64,000 nt of DNA, from positions 2,175,501 to 2,239,500 of the forward strand of contig NZ_CP071632.1 of assembly GCF_017357385.1 (NCBI RefSeq). Reading direction: 5' to 3'. Below the pieces are notes generated by a model. The model saw only the letters and a list, made by a program, of their open reading frames with translations. It was not told the origin of the DNA and searched no databases. Numbering within the stretch: the first letter of the stretch is position 1; every line of letters starts with the position of its first letter. The stretch comes from Rhizobium sp. NZLR1. Its GTDB lineage: Bacteria; Pseudomonadota; Alphaproteobacteria; Rhizobiales; Rhizobiaceae. Both the position numbers and the translations under genes were made by a program. Positions 16,066-22,953 of the stretch are shown here, piece after piece.

Positions 16066-16196
16066 AAAGCATGTCGCGCAAAAGTGTGCAGCGGTTTTCC
16101 CAGGCAAAGCGCGAAGCGCTTTTGCCGCAACGACATGCGTAAAAACAAAGACCTAAAGCGCGAGGAGCGAATCTGAAAGATCGCGACGCGCTTTAG
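16066..16196 (+). repeat. RIME1-like element, second identical copy
   Basis: Identical over 131 bp to 12892-13022 and in direct orientation. It lies 15 bases after the FAD monooxygenase stop, and its right end supplies the TAA stop codon (16195-16193, minus strand) of the leftward 245-residue gene. With the first copy it brackets the DUF3237-LysR-monooxygenase segment. Confidence 0.88.
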
Positions 16197-16930
16197 GCGG
16201 CAAGCGAGATCGAGACGCAATCCGATAGCATCTCGGCCTCCGGCATCGGTTTGCCGCGACGCTCCCATGTCCGGCGGCTGATGCCGAAAGCCTCCCAGGG
16301 GCGCGCTTGGCTGAAAGAATTGGCGAGATAATCGGCTCTGGGAAGCGCGCCTGCGGCACGGCGTTGCTGCTCTTTCCGGCTTCGGTCCCGCTGCCGCCGC
16401 CTTTGTTTTTGAAGTTTTGCTCTTTTCCCTTTCGGCACATCGAAGGCCCCGATCGTGCGGATATCGAGGGCGCAGCGCTCCGAGTAGCTCAAATGCAGAG
16501 CGTGGCCGAGCGCGTCGGCCGACAGCGAGGAAAACCGCACCTTCGTTCTCTCGTAGATCACGTCCTCAATGTCGGCTTTCCCAGCCCAAGGCAGCCAGCG
16601 TGCCGCCCAGCCGAGAACCACGTCGACAAACGCTTCCTTGAATTCCACGAGGGCGAGGCTGGCGATCACCTCGACATAGATCAATGCGTCATCCGCCTCG
16701 GGCACGATGTCGCCATGGCGATGCCTTATCAATTTCTCGATCTCGCGCATCCGCCCGCGGAAGTGGTTCCAGCGGCCGCCCCGCGCGCGGCGCTGCACGG
16801 CCTTGTAACCCAGCAGGCAGTCGCCAACTTTGATGGCTGAAACTTCCCGGGCAAACCCATCCGGCTGATCGGATTTTGCAGCCCGCTTCCTGGATTGAGT
16901 CGCGTCATCTGCGGCAGTAGGACGATCCAT
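16193..16930 (-). CDS. Hypothetical protein with HTH-like C-terminus, 245 aa
   Basis: A basic, soluble protein. Residues ~75-135 (IYVEVIASLALVEFKEAFVDVVLGW...) are helical. A lysine/arginine/glutamine-rich stretch (KGKRAKLQKQRRRQRDRSRK) follows, and near the end RPWEAFGISRRTWERRGKP resembles a helix-turn-helix seen in plasmid- and phage-associated DNA-binding proteins. The family is not recognised. The stop codon lies in the RIME copy, so the original C-terminus may have been altered by insertion. The start at 16930 has no strong binding site. Possibly a remnant of a mobile element; that is inference. Confidence 0.6.
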   Translation of the reverse strand: MDRPTAADDATQSRKRAAKSDQPDGFAREVSAIKVGDCLLGYKAVQRRARGGRWNHFRGRMREIEKLIRHRHGDIVPEADDALIYVEVIASLALVEFKEAFVDVVLGWAARWLPWAGKADIEDVIYERTKVRFSSLSADALGHALHLSYSERCALDIRTIGAFDVPKGKRAKLQKQRRRQRDRSRKEQQRRAAGALPRADYLANSFSQARPWEAFGISRRTWERRGKPMPEAEMLSDCVSISLAA

Positions 16931-17233
16931 CGATTTCCCTCACGATCGGCTCCGGGAGGCCGAAACGCTTGACTGTAAAGGACGTCGAGGGGGGTGATCC
17001 ACACATCATTCGGTGGATCGTCAACAAAACGGGCATGAATCCCGGTGCGACCCCGATGCTTCACCATGGTTTTTCGAAGGGCGTGCGAGATTGCTTGTTT
17101 GTCGCGAGGAGTTAGTCGCGATCGAATAGCCGCGTTCCGAACTCAGGCGGGCAATTCACGAACCGCCGCCTTCAACCCACCCATCGCGACACGTCGCCAA
17201 CGCCCGCTGCGGTCCTTTTGTCGGGCAGTAAGC
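16931..17233. other. Intergenic stretch without a supported gene
   Basis: About 300 bases between the 245-residue gene and the Fic gene. No convincing frame, binding site or repeat was seen. The short open frames have composition unlike the neighbours and no recognised motif. Confidence 0.35.
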
Positions 17234-17812
17234 CTAAATCATTCGCCGGATTTCGTTGACAAGAGGTGCCAGCTCGCGGTGGAAGCTTTTGATCATCGCT
17301 TGTAGAAACGGCCCAGGGCGTAGTTCGCCTTCATCGACCTCATATCCTGCATTGCGCGCCAGCATCGTGAGGAAGACCAGCTGGATACGTCCATTGCCCT
17401 CACGGAATGGATGGATCGCGTTGATTTCCCCCAAAAACCATGCGGAACCTTCGGCAAAGGCGTCCTTTGTTTCGGCCGTTGCGAGATATCCGCGGCTTGC
17501 CAATTGAGCAAACAGTCGTTTGGCCTCCGCCTCGATGTATTCGGGAAAACCGAACCAGTTGTCACCCTTGCCTGTGCGGATGGTACGAATATTCCCGGCC
17601 CAGCCGTATACATCCTGGAAAAAATGGTAGTGTAGCGCGCCATAATGCGCGAAATCCAAGTTGCCGTTCGGGAGGGATTCCGTGGCACGAGAGTCGAACA
17701 TGAGCTGCTCGAATTGGTCAAGCTGATCCTGATCTTCGATATCGGCTTTATTGACCAGGACGTGAGTGCCCGGATAACAGAGCGGGTCCTCGACGGCATT
17801 GTAGCGGACCAC
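17234..17812 (-). CDS. Fic/Doc-family protein lacking the second motif arginine
   Basis: The 192-residue Fic domain has the lead-in HYGALHYHFFQDVYGWAG and TIRTGKGDNWFGFPE, then the active-site loop HPFREGNGRIQL (residues ~136-147). Active Fic AMP-transferases have HxFx(D/E)GNGRxxR; here the last arginine, which contacts the nucleotide gamma-phosphate, is leucine. The catalytic histidine is intact. The start is a GTG at 17812, three bases after the stop of a small upstream gene that looks like its antitoxin. It probably modifies a cytosolic target or is a weakened toxin. The family is certain, activity is not. Confidence 0.9.
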   Translation of the reverse strand: MVRYNAVEDPLCYPGTHVLVNKADIEDQDQLDQFEQLMFDSRATESLPNGNLDFAHYGALHYHFFQDVYGWAGNIRTIRTGKGDNWFGFPEYIEAEAKRLFAQLASRGYLATAETKDAFAEGSAWFLGEINAIHPFREGNGRIQLVFLTMLARNAGYEVDEGELRPGPFLQAMIKSFHRELAPLVNEIRRMI

Positions 17813-17815
17813 CCG

Positions 17816-18025
17816 TCAGACTTTCTTGAAAGCTTTGACTATCTCTCGGCGGTAAGCGTCCCCCTTAAGGTCGCCGGACGTCAGTTTCTGCGACAGCGCC
17901 TTGGAACCGGCACTCAGCTTCAAACCTTCGACCTCGGCAAATTTCGCCGCCTTCTTTTCACCGATCGGACGTGTGACAAATCGACCGGATTCAGCAGGCC
18001 GACCTGATTTCGTTTCTTTTGTCAT
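17816..18025 (-). CDS. Small antitoxin-like partner of the Fic protein, 69 aa
   Basis: Starting at ATG 18025, the protein is basic with a disordered front (MTKETKSGRPAESGRF) and a helical segment AAKFAEVEGLKLSAGSKAL, followed by YRREIVKAFKKV. The VEG-LKLS core resembles the inhibitory helix region of short antitoxins encoded just upstream of Fic toxins (VbhA-like). A strict (S/T)xxxE(G/N) motif is not present, since the position of S/T is phenylalanine. The stop is three bases ahead of the Fic GTG, so the two are translated from one transcript. A longer in-frame start exists upstream but has no good binding site. Confidence 0.7.
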   Translation of the reverse strand: MTKETKSGRPAESGRFVTRPIGEKKAAKFAEVEGLKLSAGSKALSQKLTSGDLKGDAYRREIVKAFKKV

Positions 18026-18152
18026 ATCGCATCGTAACATCCAGCCAACCCTCACGCGATCATAATTATCGGAGCCGCGGCCAGATTCGTCCGTCTGTCG
18101 CCGCGAGGACAAACCGGTCGAGCCGCCACAACTTCCGTCAGTGACGTCTTAC

Positions 18153-18227
18153 TCAGCGAAAGCCGAAGAAACTCAAAATCGCGAGCACGATAACGACAGC
18201 GCCGACAAGCCAGATCAAATTGTTCAT
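18153..18227 (-). CDS. 24-residue single-span membrane peptide
   Basis: ATG at 18227 follows AGGAGA with ten bases between. The peptide MNNLIWLVGAVVIVLAIL ends in SFFGFR, a single hydrophobic helix with a charged tail. Near-identical tiny peptides are, to my knowledge, common and conserved in rhizobial genomes, though unnamed. An EcfG-like promoter lies 50 bp upstream on the same strand. It is probably an inner-membrane stress peptide. Confidence 0.65.
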   Translation of the reverse strand: MNNLIWLVGAVVIVLAILSFFGFR

Positions 18228-18276
18228 TGGGAACCGTTCTCCTGTTTGAATTGAGCCAACCGTGACCCGTTGACCT

Positions 18277-18301
18277 AACTGCGGGCGGGGCTTGCGGTTC
18301 C
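18277..18301 (-). promoter_or_regulatory. EcfG-like promoter of the 24-residue peptide gene
   Basis: On the minus strand: GGAAC (18301-18297), 16 bp, AGTT (18280-18277), fitting GGAAC-N18-TT. It is 50 bp ahead of the ATG. Confidence 0.5.
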
Positions 18302-18446
18302 CTAACCATTCCCGTTGCTGCAGCGCGCCTCACGACGCGGTGATACCGCGGCTGCTCTCCTGGGAAGCGGGGTTCAGCAGCATCTCGCACTTCGGCGGCC
18401 CGGCAATCTCAGCGAAGCGCTGAACGAATGTCGGGCGCCAGCGCCA

Positions 18447-18629
18447 TCAATAACTGCACGAGCGCGCGTTACCGGGCCTGAAGCCACCCGCGCATGCCGG
18501 GTTTACCGATGTATCCCGTTGATACTGAAAATCTTCGCGATCGTGCTTGCTGGGCGAGGTGCAGGAAGACGTGATCGCAGACACACCGATCAGCATTCCG
18601 GCAGCCACCAATGTGAGAAATCGATTCAT
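18447..18629 (-). CDS. Small exported protein, possible lipoprotein, 60 aa
   Basis: ATG at 18629 follows AAGGAGACGTTCA. A signal peptide (MNRFLTLVAAGMLIGVSAIT) leads to SSC, which is a weak lipobox (TSSC rather than LxxC). The mature ~38 residues (SPSKHDREDF... FRPGNARSCSY) carry two more cysteines. Similar short Cys-containing exported proteins are common in rhizobia with no known role. It stands alone. Confidence 0.65.
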   Translation of the reverse strand: MNRFLTLVAAGMLIGVSAITSSCTSPSKHDREDFQYQRDTSVNPACAGGFRPGNARSCSY

Positions 18630-18802
18630 TGAACGTCTCCTTGCGAGGTTGATCCTGGTCACAATCTACCATGCCGTCACGTTAGCTTGTGGAGCCTTGA
18701 AGCTAGATCGCTGATCAATTCACTCAAGATAATCTGATCGAGCTATTCTGTCATTATGGAAGTAGTTGCCGATGGTTTCAGCGAAAAACAGCCGTTTTTG
18801 TC

Positions 18803-18831
18803 TTGAATAAATTATGGTTTTTCAGTAATAT
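18803..18831 (+). promoter_or_regulatory. Promoter of the first DUF982 gene, with dyad over the start region
   Basis: TTGAAT (18803-18808), 17 bp, TAATAT (18826-18831) in an AT-rich stretch 38 bp ahead of the ATG. Downstream, TCCCAT (18834-18839) can pair with ATGGGA (18855-18860), which overlaps the GGGAGG ribosome binding site. Confidence 0.6.
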
Positions 18832-18868
18832 TATCCCATAAAAAAGTAATATAAATGGGAGGAATACT

Positions 18869-19162
18869 ATGAATGAAACTCGGTTCGATCCGGTTTTGCT
18901 TCATCGTCAGCATTTCATCGCTGAGATCACGTGTCTCGATGAAATCTTCGATATTCTCGGTGAATGGCCGGAGGACAAGCGAGGTCTGGCATATGACACG
19001 CTGTTGAAGGCGTGCAGAGACACGGCCAGCGGCCGTTTCCCGCTGAGTGCTGCGCGCGAGAATTTCCGGCGGTTTCTGAAGATGTCGGGTGTGCTGGCCA
19101 AGGTCGAGGGCGCCCCCAAATTCGAACAGCTGATGGGCGATCGAAATATCGGCAATGCCTGA
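18869..19162 (+). CDS. DUF982 family protein, 97 aa
   Basis: The family pattern is clear: a strand-like start (FDPVLLHRQHFIAEI), then IFDILGEWPEDKRGLAYDTLLKAC with the invariant WP and G, and a helical end (AARENFRRFLKMSGVL). DUF982 proteins are short, nearly restricted to Rhizobiales, often multi-copy on plasmids and accessory regions, and of unknown function. The ATG at 18869 follows GGGAGGAATACT. A second member lies at 20469-20726 on the same strand, the other side of a cyclase gene. Confidence 0.85.
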   Translation: MNETRFDPVLLHRQHFIAEITCLDEIFDILGEWPEDKRGLAYDTLLKACRDTASGRFPLSAARENFRRFLKMSGVLAKVEGAPKFEQLMGDRNIGNA

Positions 19163-19255
19163 TGATACTGAGTAGGCAGGGGCGCGCCGTCACATCATGT
19201 GCGGCGCGTCTTGCGTTCGATGTCGGCTGCCCCGCCCTCGCCACAAAGCGTCACG

Positions 19256-20083
19256 TCAAGCATGCCCGCCATTCGCCCATTCGCATCGGAAGACCATCAT
19301 AGGCTTCGAAAACCCCTTGAGCCGACGGCGCGTGGCGTGGCCGAAGAGATCGGCGGCACCATACTCCCGGAAAATATTCTCCGAGACGAGAATCTGGTCG
19401 CTGGCGGCAACCGCACAAAGGCGCGCCGCAAGCTGCACCGTCGATCCGAAGAGGTCATTGCTGTCCTCGACCGGCTCGCCGCAATCAAGCCCGATGCGGA
19501 TGTGGATCGGCTCGGCGTTTCCGCCGTTGTAACGCTTGAATTCCTGCTGGATCGTCATGGCGCATTCGACGGCGGCTGATGTGGCGGAAAAGGCGGCCAT
19601 GATGCCGTCGCCGGTGTGTTTCACTTCCCGGCCTGACGTTTGGCCAAGGCATCGGCGCACGATCGCGTCATGGGCTCTCACCATTTCGGTCCCTATGCGG
19701 TCGCCGAGCCGCGCCGTCATCTCGGTCGATCCGACGATATCGGTGAAGAGGATTGCCCGGTGGCCGGGATCCACCTGCGCCGAGGATTGGCCAGCCGCCG
19801 GCTCGAGGTCATGAATTCGGCCGAGAAAAGCCTCGACCGCAGACAACGCGACCTCGACGATCTCGTTGGCGACGAAACCGTGCGCATCGCGATGCACACA
19901 TTGGGCGGTCTCCATGTCAGGCGCATCGACGAGACAGAAGACGGTCCCGCGCTGCTGGTCGAACCAATAGGTGAGAAATTTGACGTCGTAGCGATCCTGA
20001 ATGTCGAGATCCATGCGGTGCGCCCGGGCAACGTCGGCCGCCGACGTTCCCTCGAGAAAGTGCCGGTCCATGAAGATAGGCAT
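19256..20083 (-). CDS. Class III adenylate/guanylate cyclase with DUF4242-like N-terminus
   Basis: Start ATG 20083 follows GGGAGGACGCGCG. The first ~95 residues (MPIFMDRHFLEGTSAADVARAH..., RGTVFCLVDAPDMETAQCVH) match the DUF4242 fold. A class III cyclase homology domain follows (~115-270): metal site FTDIVGSTEMTARLGD, HTGDGIMAAF, and the second metal/transition-state region RIGLDCGEPVEDSNDLFGSTVQLAARLC. Domain order and the single catalytic domain imply a soluble homodimer making cAMP or cGMP. DUF4242 may sense a metal or small ligand. Rhizobia carry dozens of such cyclases. Substrate choice is not decided here. Confidence 0.88.
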   Translation of the reverse strand: MPIFMDRHFLEGTSAADVARAHRMDLDIQDRYDVKFLTYWFDQQRGTVFCLVDAPDMETAQCVHRDAHGFVANEIVEVALSAVEAFLGRIHDLEPAAGQSSAQVDPGHRAILFTDIVGSTEMTARLGDRIGTEMVRAHDAIVRRCLGQTSGREVKHTGDGIMAAFSATSAAVECAMTIQQEFKRYNGGNAEPIHIRIGLDCGEPVEDSNDLFGSTVQLAARLCAVAASDQILVSENIFREYGAADLFGHATRRRLKGFSKPMMVFRCEWANGGHA

Positions 20084-20468
20084 CGCGCGTCCTCCCAGAA
20101 GGGATGGCATTGTACGATCTGGATGCGGCTGCGTCCACCTTTGGGACAATCAATATCCGATCATTTCGGCCTGTTGCTTCCAGAAATGCCAATGAAATCC
20201 TGTCAGTTCTATAGAATACTAGGGAAGAGATTGATTTTAATGAGTAGGTTCGGGAGGGAAAGCCTGATATTTACCATAATCTGTCGTTTGATAACTGATC
20301 GCCGGGTTCTCTGCGCCGATCGGGACGGTTCAAAGGTTGCATGTTCTCAAAGCGCCTGGCTGGAGGGACGAGGAGACATAGTTGCCCCGCAGGCGAGCGG
20401 CCCGCCAACGGCACGCAAATTGCATTGTTACTGGTACGCTCACCGAAATTGGGAAAAGCTGTAGCAAA
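20084..20468. other. Intergenic stretch between cyclase and second DUF982 gene
   Basis: About 385 bases, AT-richer than the flanks around 20190-20290. One frame (ATG 20240 to 20464, about 74 residues) has a GGGAAGAG stretch nearby, but its residues (many R, C, W) do not look like a natural protein, so it is not called. The region must hold the cyclase promoter. Confidence 0.35.
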
Positions 20469-20726
20469 GTGAGACAGACGGCACATTTTCGACCGGTCGG
20501 CTTGGCCTCAATAGGGCTCGGCCATTATGCCGTTATTAACTCTGTGTGGGATGCCGCGCGCACGCTGCTGCACGATTGGCCAGTAGACGACGGCGAAGAA
20601 TATTTCGAAGCCGTGAAATCCTGCCTGGATGCGATCATCGGCGATCTCCCGCCGGATGAGGTGCGGGCATCCTTCATCAGGGCTGCGCAGGAAGCCGGCA
20701 TCGCCGTCATCGAAGCTGCGGACTGA
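20469..20726 (+). CDS. DUF982 family protein, 85 aa
   Basis: The family pattern repeats: ARTLLHDWPVDDGEEYFEAV with the conserved WP, KSCLDAIIGDLPPDEV, and SFIRAAQEAGIAVI at the end. It differs clearly from the copy at 18869, so it is not a recent duplication. The start is unsure. A GTG at 20469 gives the normal length; the upstream ATG at 20382 would add 29 residues of unlikely composition. Function is unknown. Confidence 0.75.
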   Translation: MRQTAHFRPVGLASIGLGHYAVINSVWDAARTLLHDWPVDDGEEYFEAVKSCLDAIIGDLPPDEVRASFIRAAQEAGIAVIEAAD

Positions 20727-20791
20727 ACGCCCGCCGTGTTTCTACCCCAGGCTCCGGCCTGATCCCGTTGAACACCCAAATCCCTCCCGAC

Positions 20792-20819
20792 TTGACTTTT
20801 CCGGCCGAGGTTCTATTTT
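20792..20819 (+). promoter_or_regulatory. Sigma-70-type promoter of the SOS-box small-gene pair
   Basis: TTGACT (20792-20797), 16 bp, TATTTT (20814-20819). The predicted start of transcription (~20826) falls inside the LexA-type box at 20821-20835. Confidence 0.65.
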
Positions 20820-20835
20820 AGAACAAATCAGGAAC
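20810..20835 (+). promoter_or_regulatory. LexA (SOS) box, GAAC-N7-GAAC, with extra inverted half-site
   Basis: GAACAAATCAGGAAC (20821-20835) is an exact alphaproteobacterial LexA direct repeat (GAAC-N7-GAAC, the reverse complement of GTTC-N7-GTTC). An inverted GTTC half-site at 20810-20813 is spaced another seven bases upstream. The box covers the transcription start of the promoter at 20792-20819, the ideal place for repression. Confidence 0.75.
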
Positions 20836-20848
20836 ATCGGAGATGGTC

Positions 20849-21019
20849 ATGACGCATACGGAACAGGTGATCGCCAACGCCCTAGCTCTTGTCGAAGCGT
20901 CCCGCGCGGCGCGCGAGCGGGATCAGCTGCGGCGCGCCGCCTGGCAGAGAAAGGTCGAACTCAGCCGGCCGCTGCCGCCCTTGCCACGCCCGGTTCAATT
21001 GCCACTGGCGCTAAACTGA
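20849..21019 (+). CDS. Small SOS-box-controlled protein, 56 aa
   Basis: The protein begins MTHTEQVIANALALVEASRAARERDQLRRAAW, here given as a region (residues 1-32), and is a charged helical hairpin-like segment, then RKVELSRPLPPLPRP and the tail LPLALN. ATG 20849 has GGAG six bases upstream; ATG 20843 would be too close. Its stop overlaps the next start (TGATG), so the two are translationally coupled. A LexA box lies 14 bases upstream. I do not recognise the family; an SOS role is inferred from the operator. Confidence 0.65.
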   Translation: MTHTEQVIANALALVEASRAARERDQLRRAAWQRKVELSRPLPPLPRPVQLPLALN

Positions 21020-21285
21020 TGCAGCCGGCAAAGATCTTGCAACCCGAGCCGGCTTGGCCCGATTCAGCGCGGCCCGATCCGGCTTGGCCCGATACAGCTT
21101 GGCCAGATCCGGCGTGGGAAGTCGAAGCCGTGCTTGCCTGGCATGACGACAATGCCAAGGCGGCGATCCGCTCGCTGCTCGACGACTGCAAACATCTGCG
21201 CCAGCAACTGGCGCTGGCGGAGAGAGCGATCAGCCGGGGAATGACCCGCGGTTGGACGCCGCGATACGAGCGCGACGCCCTCTGA
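21019..21285 (+). CDS. Second SOS-box-unit protein with W-P-D-P-A repeats, 88 aa
   Basis: The ATG overlaps the previous stop by one base. Residues ~8-33 are a run of W-P-D repeats (PEPAWPDSARPDPAWPDTAW, then PDPAWEVE). The rest is a helical domain (VLAWHDDNAKAAIRSLLDDC, KHLRQQLALAERAIS) ending RGWTPRYERDAL. The repeat arises from a ~15-base degenerate DNA repeat (GG/ATCCGGCTTGGCC). The function is unknown. The helical part looks natural and well conserved in character, so I take the gene as real, in one unit with the preceding LexA-box gene. Confidence 0.65.
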   Translation: MQPAKILQPEPAWPDSARPDPAWPDTAWPDPAWEVEAVLAWHDDNAKAAIRSLLDDCKHLRQQLALAERAISRGMTRGWTPRYERDAL

Positions 21286-21412
21286 AACATTTGCGCTGCG
21301 CGCCATTGGGGATCGGCGATCCGCCTGGCGGCGGGGCGACCGGCAGCCTGGAACGGGATGGTTTCAGGCCGGGTCCGCCTCAAATAGAATTCTGCTCCAA
21401 GCGGCTCAGGCA

Positions 21413-22909
21413 TCATGTTCCAAGGCCGACATTTGCCAGATAGGCATCCAGCGCCAAGGCATCAGACGATCCGACGATGGCGCCGACATACCCGTCCGGG
21501 CGCACGAGCGCCCAGTCACCTGGGGTCAGAGCGTAGGCGTCACGGAAGTGCCCGGCTTTATCAAGGATATCGCCGCGCCGGCCGATCCTGTGGATGTGCA
21601 ATCCGCTGCGCGGCGGCACAGTGACTTGCTCGACCTCGTAGCCGAGCAGCGTCCAGTGCGCGCCGCTGAACAGTTCGAACAGCCGTCTCGGCTGGCCGGC
21701 CGCACCCGTGAGCGGCGCATCCGGCGCGCGGTCGCCCGCCAGCAGGCCGCCGCGGCGCTCCGGCTTTTCCAGCGCGATGGAGGATTCGGGATAGCCGATA
21801 TCCAACTGATGGACCTCGCGGCCGCGCCGCATCTCGCCCCGCTTGAGTTGGTCGAGAAGATCTGTGGCAAGACCCAACATCGCCGCGGCGACCGGGCGAC
21901 GCTCTTCCTCATAGCTGTCGAGCAGTGCATCAGGGCCGCCGGCGACGACTGCAGCCAGCTTCCATCCGAGATTATAGGCGTCCTGAACGCTGGTATTGAG
22001 GCCCTGTCCGCCGGTCGGCGGATGCGTATGGGCAGCATCGCCGACCAGGAACACGCGGCCGAGCCGGTAGCGATCGGCAAGCCGGGCGTTCATGGTGAAG
22101 GCCGAAGCCCAGGAGACCGAGTGGACGTGAATATCGTCGCGGCCGGTGCGCTCCGCGACCAAGGCGGTCAACCATGAAGCGGAAAGGTCGATCTCGCCTT
22201 CGAGCGGAATGGGTCCCTGGATCTGGAACAGTTCCGTTCCCGCGAGCGGGCAAAGTGCGATCTGTCGCCGCATGTCGCCTTCGCCGAAGCGATGCCAGGC
22301 GTCGCGCTCCAACCCCGTCAGCATGACATCGGCGACGATGGCGCGCACGCCGAGCGTCTTGCCGGGAAAACCGATATCAAGCGCGTGGCGTACGAAGCTG
22401 CGCCCGCCATCCGCGCCGATGAGCCATCGCGCCTGAATAGTCTCTTCGCCAAATGGTCCCGTGAGCCGCGCCGTCACGCTTGCCTCGTGCTGTTCGAAGC
22501 CGATGAGTTCGCATCCGAACTCCGGCTGGTGCCCCAGTTCGAGCAGGCGCTCGCGCATCACGCCTTCGGTCAGGAACTGCGGCACCATCAGCGGAAGATG
22601 GTAGGGCTCGGCGGGCGTCGGCTCCCCACGCAGCACGGCTTCGGATTCGCTGAAGATTCCGTCGTCGCGATATTCTCGCTGCAGGGGATAGGCGCCGCCG
22701 AGCGCGACGATCTGGTCGAGAATGCCGAGATCCTCGAAGACCTCCTGCGTTCTTGGCTGAATTCCCTTGCCGCGGGAGCCGCGGAACGGGTCGTTCAATT
22801 TCTCGATCAGGCGGAAGGATACGCCGCGCCGCGCCAGCTCGATCGCCAGCGTCAGCCCGGCCGCGCCGGCGCCTGATATCAGCACGTCGACTGAAGAATT
22901 CTGTGTCAT
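21413..22909 (-). CDS. FAD-dependent aromatic monooxygenase (PheA/TfdB family), MarR-linked
   Basis: Start ATG 22909 (MTQNSSVDVLISGAG...) follows GGAGATCGCA. The FAD-binding GAGAAGLTLAIELARRG motif, the DG motif GADGGRSFVRHALDI and the GD motif FLVGDAAHTHPPTGGQGLN are intact, with a thioredoxin-like C-terminal part (~400-498). The enzyme class uses NAD(P)H and O2 to hydroxylate aromatics. It is divergent from a MarR gene 44 bases away with a shared palindrome, so it is probably repressed by that regulator and induced by its substrate or a phenol-like molecule. It is a paralogue, not a copy, of 14560-16050. Confidence 0.9.
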   Translation of the reverse strand: MTQNSSVDVLISGAGAAGLTLAIELARRGVSFRLIEKLNDPFRGSRGKGIQPRTQEVFEDLGILDQIVALGGAYPLQREYRDDGIFSESEAVLRGEPTPAEPYHLPLMVPQFLTEGVMRERLLELGHQPEFGCELIGFEQHEASVTARLTGPFGEETIQARWLIGADGGRSFVRHALDIGFPGKTLGVRAIVADVMLTGLERDAWHRFGEGDMRRQIALCPLAGTELFQIQGPIPLEGEIDLSASWLTALVAERTGRDDIHVHSVSWASAFTMNARLADRYRLGRVFLVGDAAHTHPPTGGQGLNTSVQDAYNLGWKLAAVVAGGPDALLDSYEEERRPVAAAMLGLATDLLDQLKRGEMRRGREVHQLDIGYPESSIALEKPERRGGLLAGDRAPDAPLTGAAGQPRRLFELFSGAHWTLLGYEVEQVTVPPRSGLHIHRIGRRGDILDKAGHFRDAYALTPGDWALVRPDGYVGAIVGSSDALALDAYLANVGLGT

Positions 22910-22926
22910 TGCGATCTCCATATGTG

Positions 22927-22942
22927 TATTATGCACATAATA
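22927..22942. promoter_or_regulatory. MarR-type operator, perfect 16-bp palindrome
   Basis: TATTATGCACATAATA lies between the monooxygenase and MarR starts, overlapping the region of both binding sites. A related partial site (GTGCAAAATACACATATG) is inside the first codons of the MarR gene. The layout is that of a MarR autorepressor controlling both genes. Confidence 0.7.
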
Positions 22943-22953
22943 GGAGAATGGAT

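Noticed and set aside
20240..20464. Possible 74-residue gene before the second DUF982 gene.
   Set aside because: Unlikely residue composition and no strong binding site.
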